Shown here: positions 63,413-64,000 of the stretch, one piece after another
How the letters are laid out: each line of letters starts with the position of its first letter
Numbering within the stretch: the stretch's first letter is position 1
Assembly (NCBI GenBank): GCA_963845735.1
Contig: CAWJTR010000001.1
Span: 372,001 to 436,000, forward strand
DNA length: 64,000 nt
Source of the DNA: AP-15 sp963845735
GTDB taxonomy: Bacteria > Pseudomonadota > Alphaproteobacteria > ATCC43930 > CGMCC-115725
Direction of reading: 5' to 3'
Program-made: the position numbers and the translations under genes
The notes under the pieces: model-generated
What the model saw: the letters and a program-made list of their open reading frames with translations, nothing else
Told to the model about the DNA's origin: nothing
Databases searched by the model: none

Positions 63413-64000
63413 TTATCCCGCGCGCAACCGCAGGACCGCGCGACCATCGATCCGACGGTCTTGCAGTGCAGTCAGCGCCTCGCCGGCTCGTTCGAGGGGG
63501 AACTCCGTCGCCTCGGCGGGGCAGATTTTGCGCTGCTCGAACAGCGCAAATATCTCGCTAAAGGCGACCGCCACCTGCGCTGGGCAGCGCTTGCGGTAGT
63601 CGCTGATCTGCAACCCGCTGACCTCGATGTTCTTGAGCAGCAGATAATTCGTCCGCATCGTCGGGATGGCGCCGGCCGCAAAGCCGATCACCACCAGCCG
63701 CCCGCGCCACGCAAGGACCCGTAGGGCTGCATTGAACACCTCGCCGCCGAGCGGATCGAGGATGATATCGGCGCCTCGGCCGTCGGTTACATCGTAAACC
63801 TGCTCGCGCAGGGTGTCGCGCAGATTTGCACGCGACAAGTCGATGACGGCGTCGGCTCCTGCAGCCCTAGCTGCTGCCGCCGTCTCGGGCCGGGCAATTC
63901 CGGCAAGCACGCGGGCACCCATCGCGTGCGCGAGCTGGACCGCCGCGTAGCCGACCCCGCGCGAGGCGCCAAGCACCAGCACGGTTTCGCCCGTCTGTAG
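63413..64000 (-). CDS. MDR-family NADPH:quinone reductase-like protein, 5' end outside the window
   Basis: The C-terminal 195 codons of a zinc-less medium-chain reductase: LQTGETVLVLGASRGVGYAAVQLAHAMGARVLAGIA (Rossmann GASRGVG), GADAVIDLSRANLRDTLREQVYDVTDGRGADIILDPLGGEVFNAALRVLAWRGRLVVIGFAAGAIPTMRTNYLLLKNIEVSGLQISDYRK, ending GRAVLRLRAG. It matches the NADPH:quinone/Qor-like branch (DPLGG...R.L...GR.VVIGFA.G.IP). The substrate is open. Confidence 0.85.
   Translation of the reverse strand, partial: LQTGETVLVLGASRGVGYAAVQLAHAMGARVLAGIARPETAAAARAAGADAVIDLSRANLRDTLREQVYDVTDGRGADIILDPLGGEVFNAALRVLAWRGRLVVIGFAAGAIPTMRTNYLLLKNIEVSGLQISDYRKRCPAQVAVAFSEIFALFEQRKICPAEATEFPLERAGEALTALQDRRIDGRAVLRLRAG

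Overview
This is a 64 kb window of high-GC DNA from an alphaproteobacterium. The FixL/FixJ/FixK oxygen-sensing circuit, the alphaproteobacterial style of the ilv, miaA, serB and pdxJ genes, and Crp/Fnr-family logic support this. I cannot assign a genus. At least eleven otherwise good genes carry one or two single-base frame breaks, including glmU and serB, which are normally indispensable. Many of these breaks are therefore probably consensus indels in the assembly rather than biology.

Region 1 (1-30.3 kb) is a low-oxygen / energy-conservation island. On the minus strand, acetyl-CoA synthetase, pyruvate-dehydrogenase-type E1alpha, E1beta, E2 and an acyl carrier protein form one operon with 4-nt stop/start overlaps. 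After it come a FixJ regulator, a tandem universal stress protein, and a plus-strand group 3b-type [NiFe] hydrogenase operon: ferredoxin-like beta subunit, cyclic-nucleotide-binding-fold protein, FAD/NAD gamma, small, large, protease, and a short HypA-like protein. Next are a FixL-type kinase with two haem-type PAS domains, a receiver-only regulator, a small cytochrome c, two CBS-CBS-BON proteins, a small Cys-rich protein, an RbbA-type HlyD/ABC exporter set, a FixK-type regulator, GAPDH, a PfkB-type phosphofructokinase and PEP synthase. Nine palindromes of the form TTGAYYYRRATCAA (FNR/FixK box) lie in the gaps, and eight sit directly in front of these minus-strand operons. A sequence resembling a FixJ site lies in front of fixK. 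The island therefore appears to encode both the sensing cascade and its targets. Decayed gene fragments are scattered through it: a phosphoribosyltransferase, a PHA-synthase-like protein, an ABC permease tail, a receiver domain, a cytochrome c and an alcohol dehydrogenase.

Region 2 (30.7-57.2 kb) is mostly housekeeping: a low-GC TylF-type methyltransferase, an acyl-CoA-dehydrogenase-like flavoprotein, pdxJ, a PH-domain membrane protein, a DegP-type protease, serB, miaA, ilvB-ilvN-ilvC, a PAS histidine kinase, glycogen synthase, a TMEM175-type channel, the rplY-pth-ychF group, a quinone-reductase-type MDR protein, a second Crp-family regulator, a ligase-associated exonuclease plus ATP-dependent DNA ligase, gph, and glmU-glmS.

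Region 3 (57.2-64 kb), downstream of glmS, looks like a remodelled insertion site. It has a cluster of CCGGGAATTA repeats with 21-bp spacing, a second decayed copy of the glmS 3' end, and the N-terminal stub of a tyrosine recombinase. Accessory genes follow: an HpcH/HpaI aldolase, a six-Asp-box beta-propeller protein, a Tat-exported amidohydrolase, a dihaem cytochrome c, and an MDR oxidoreductase cut by the window edge.
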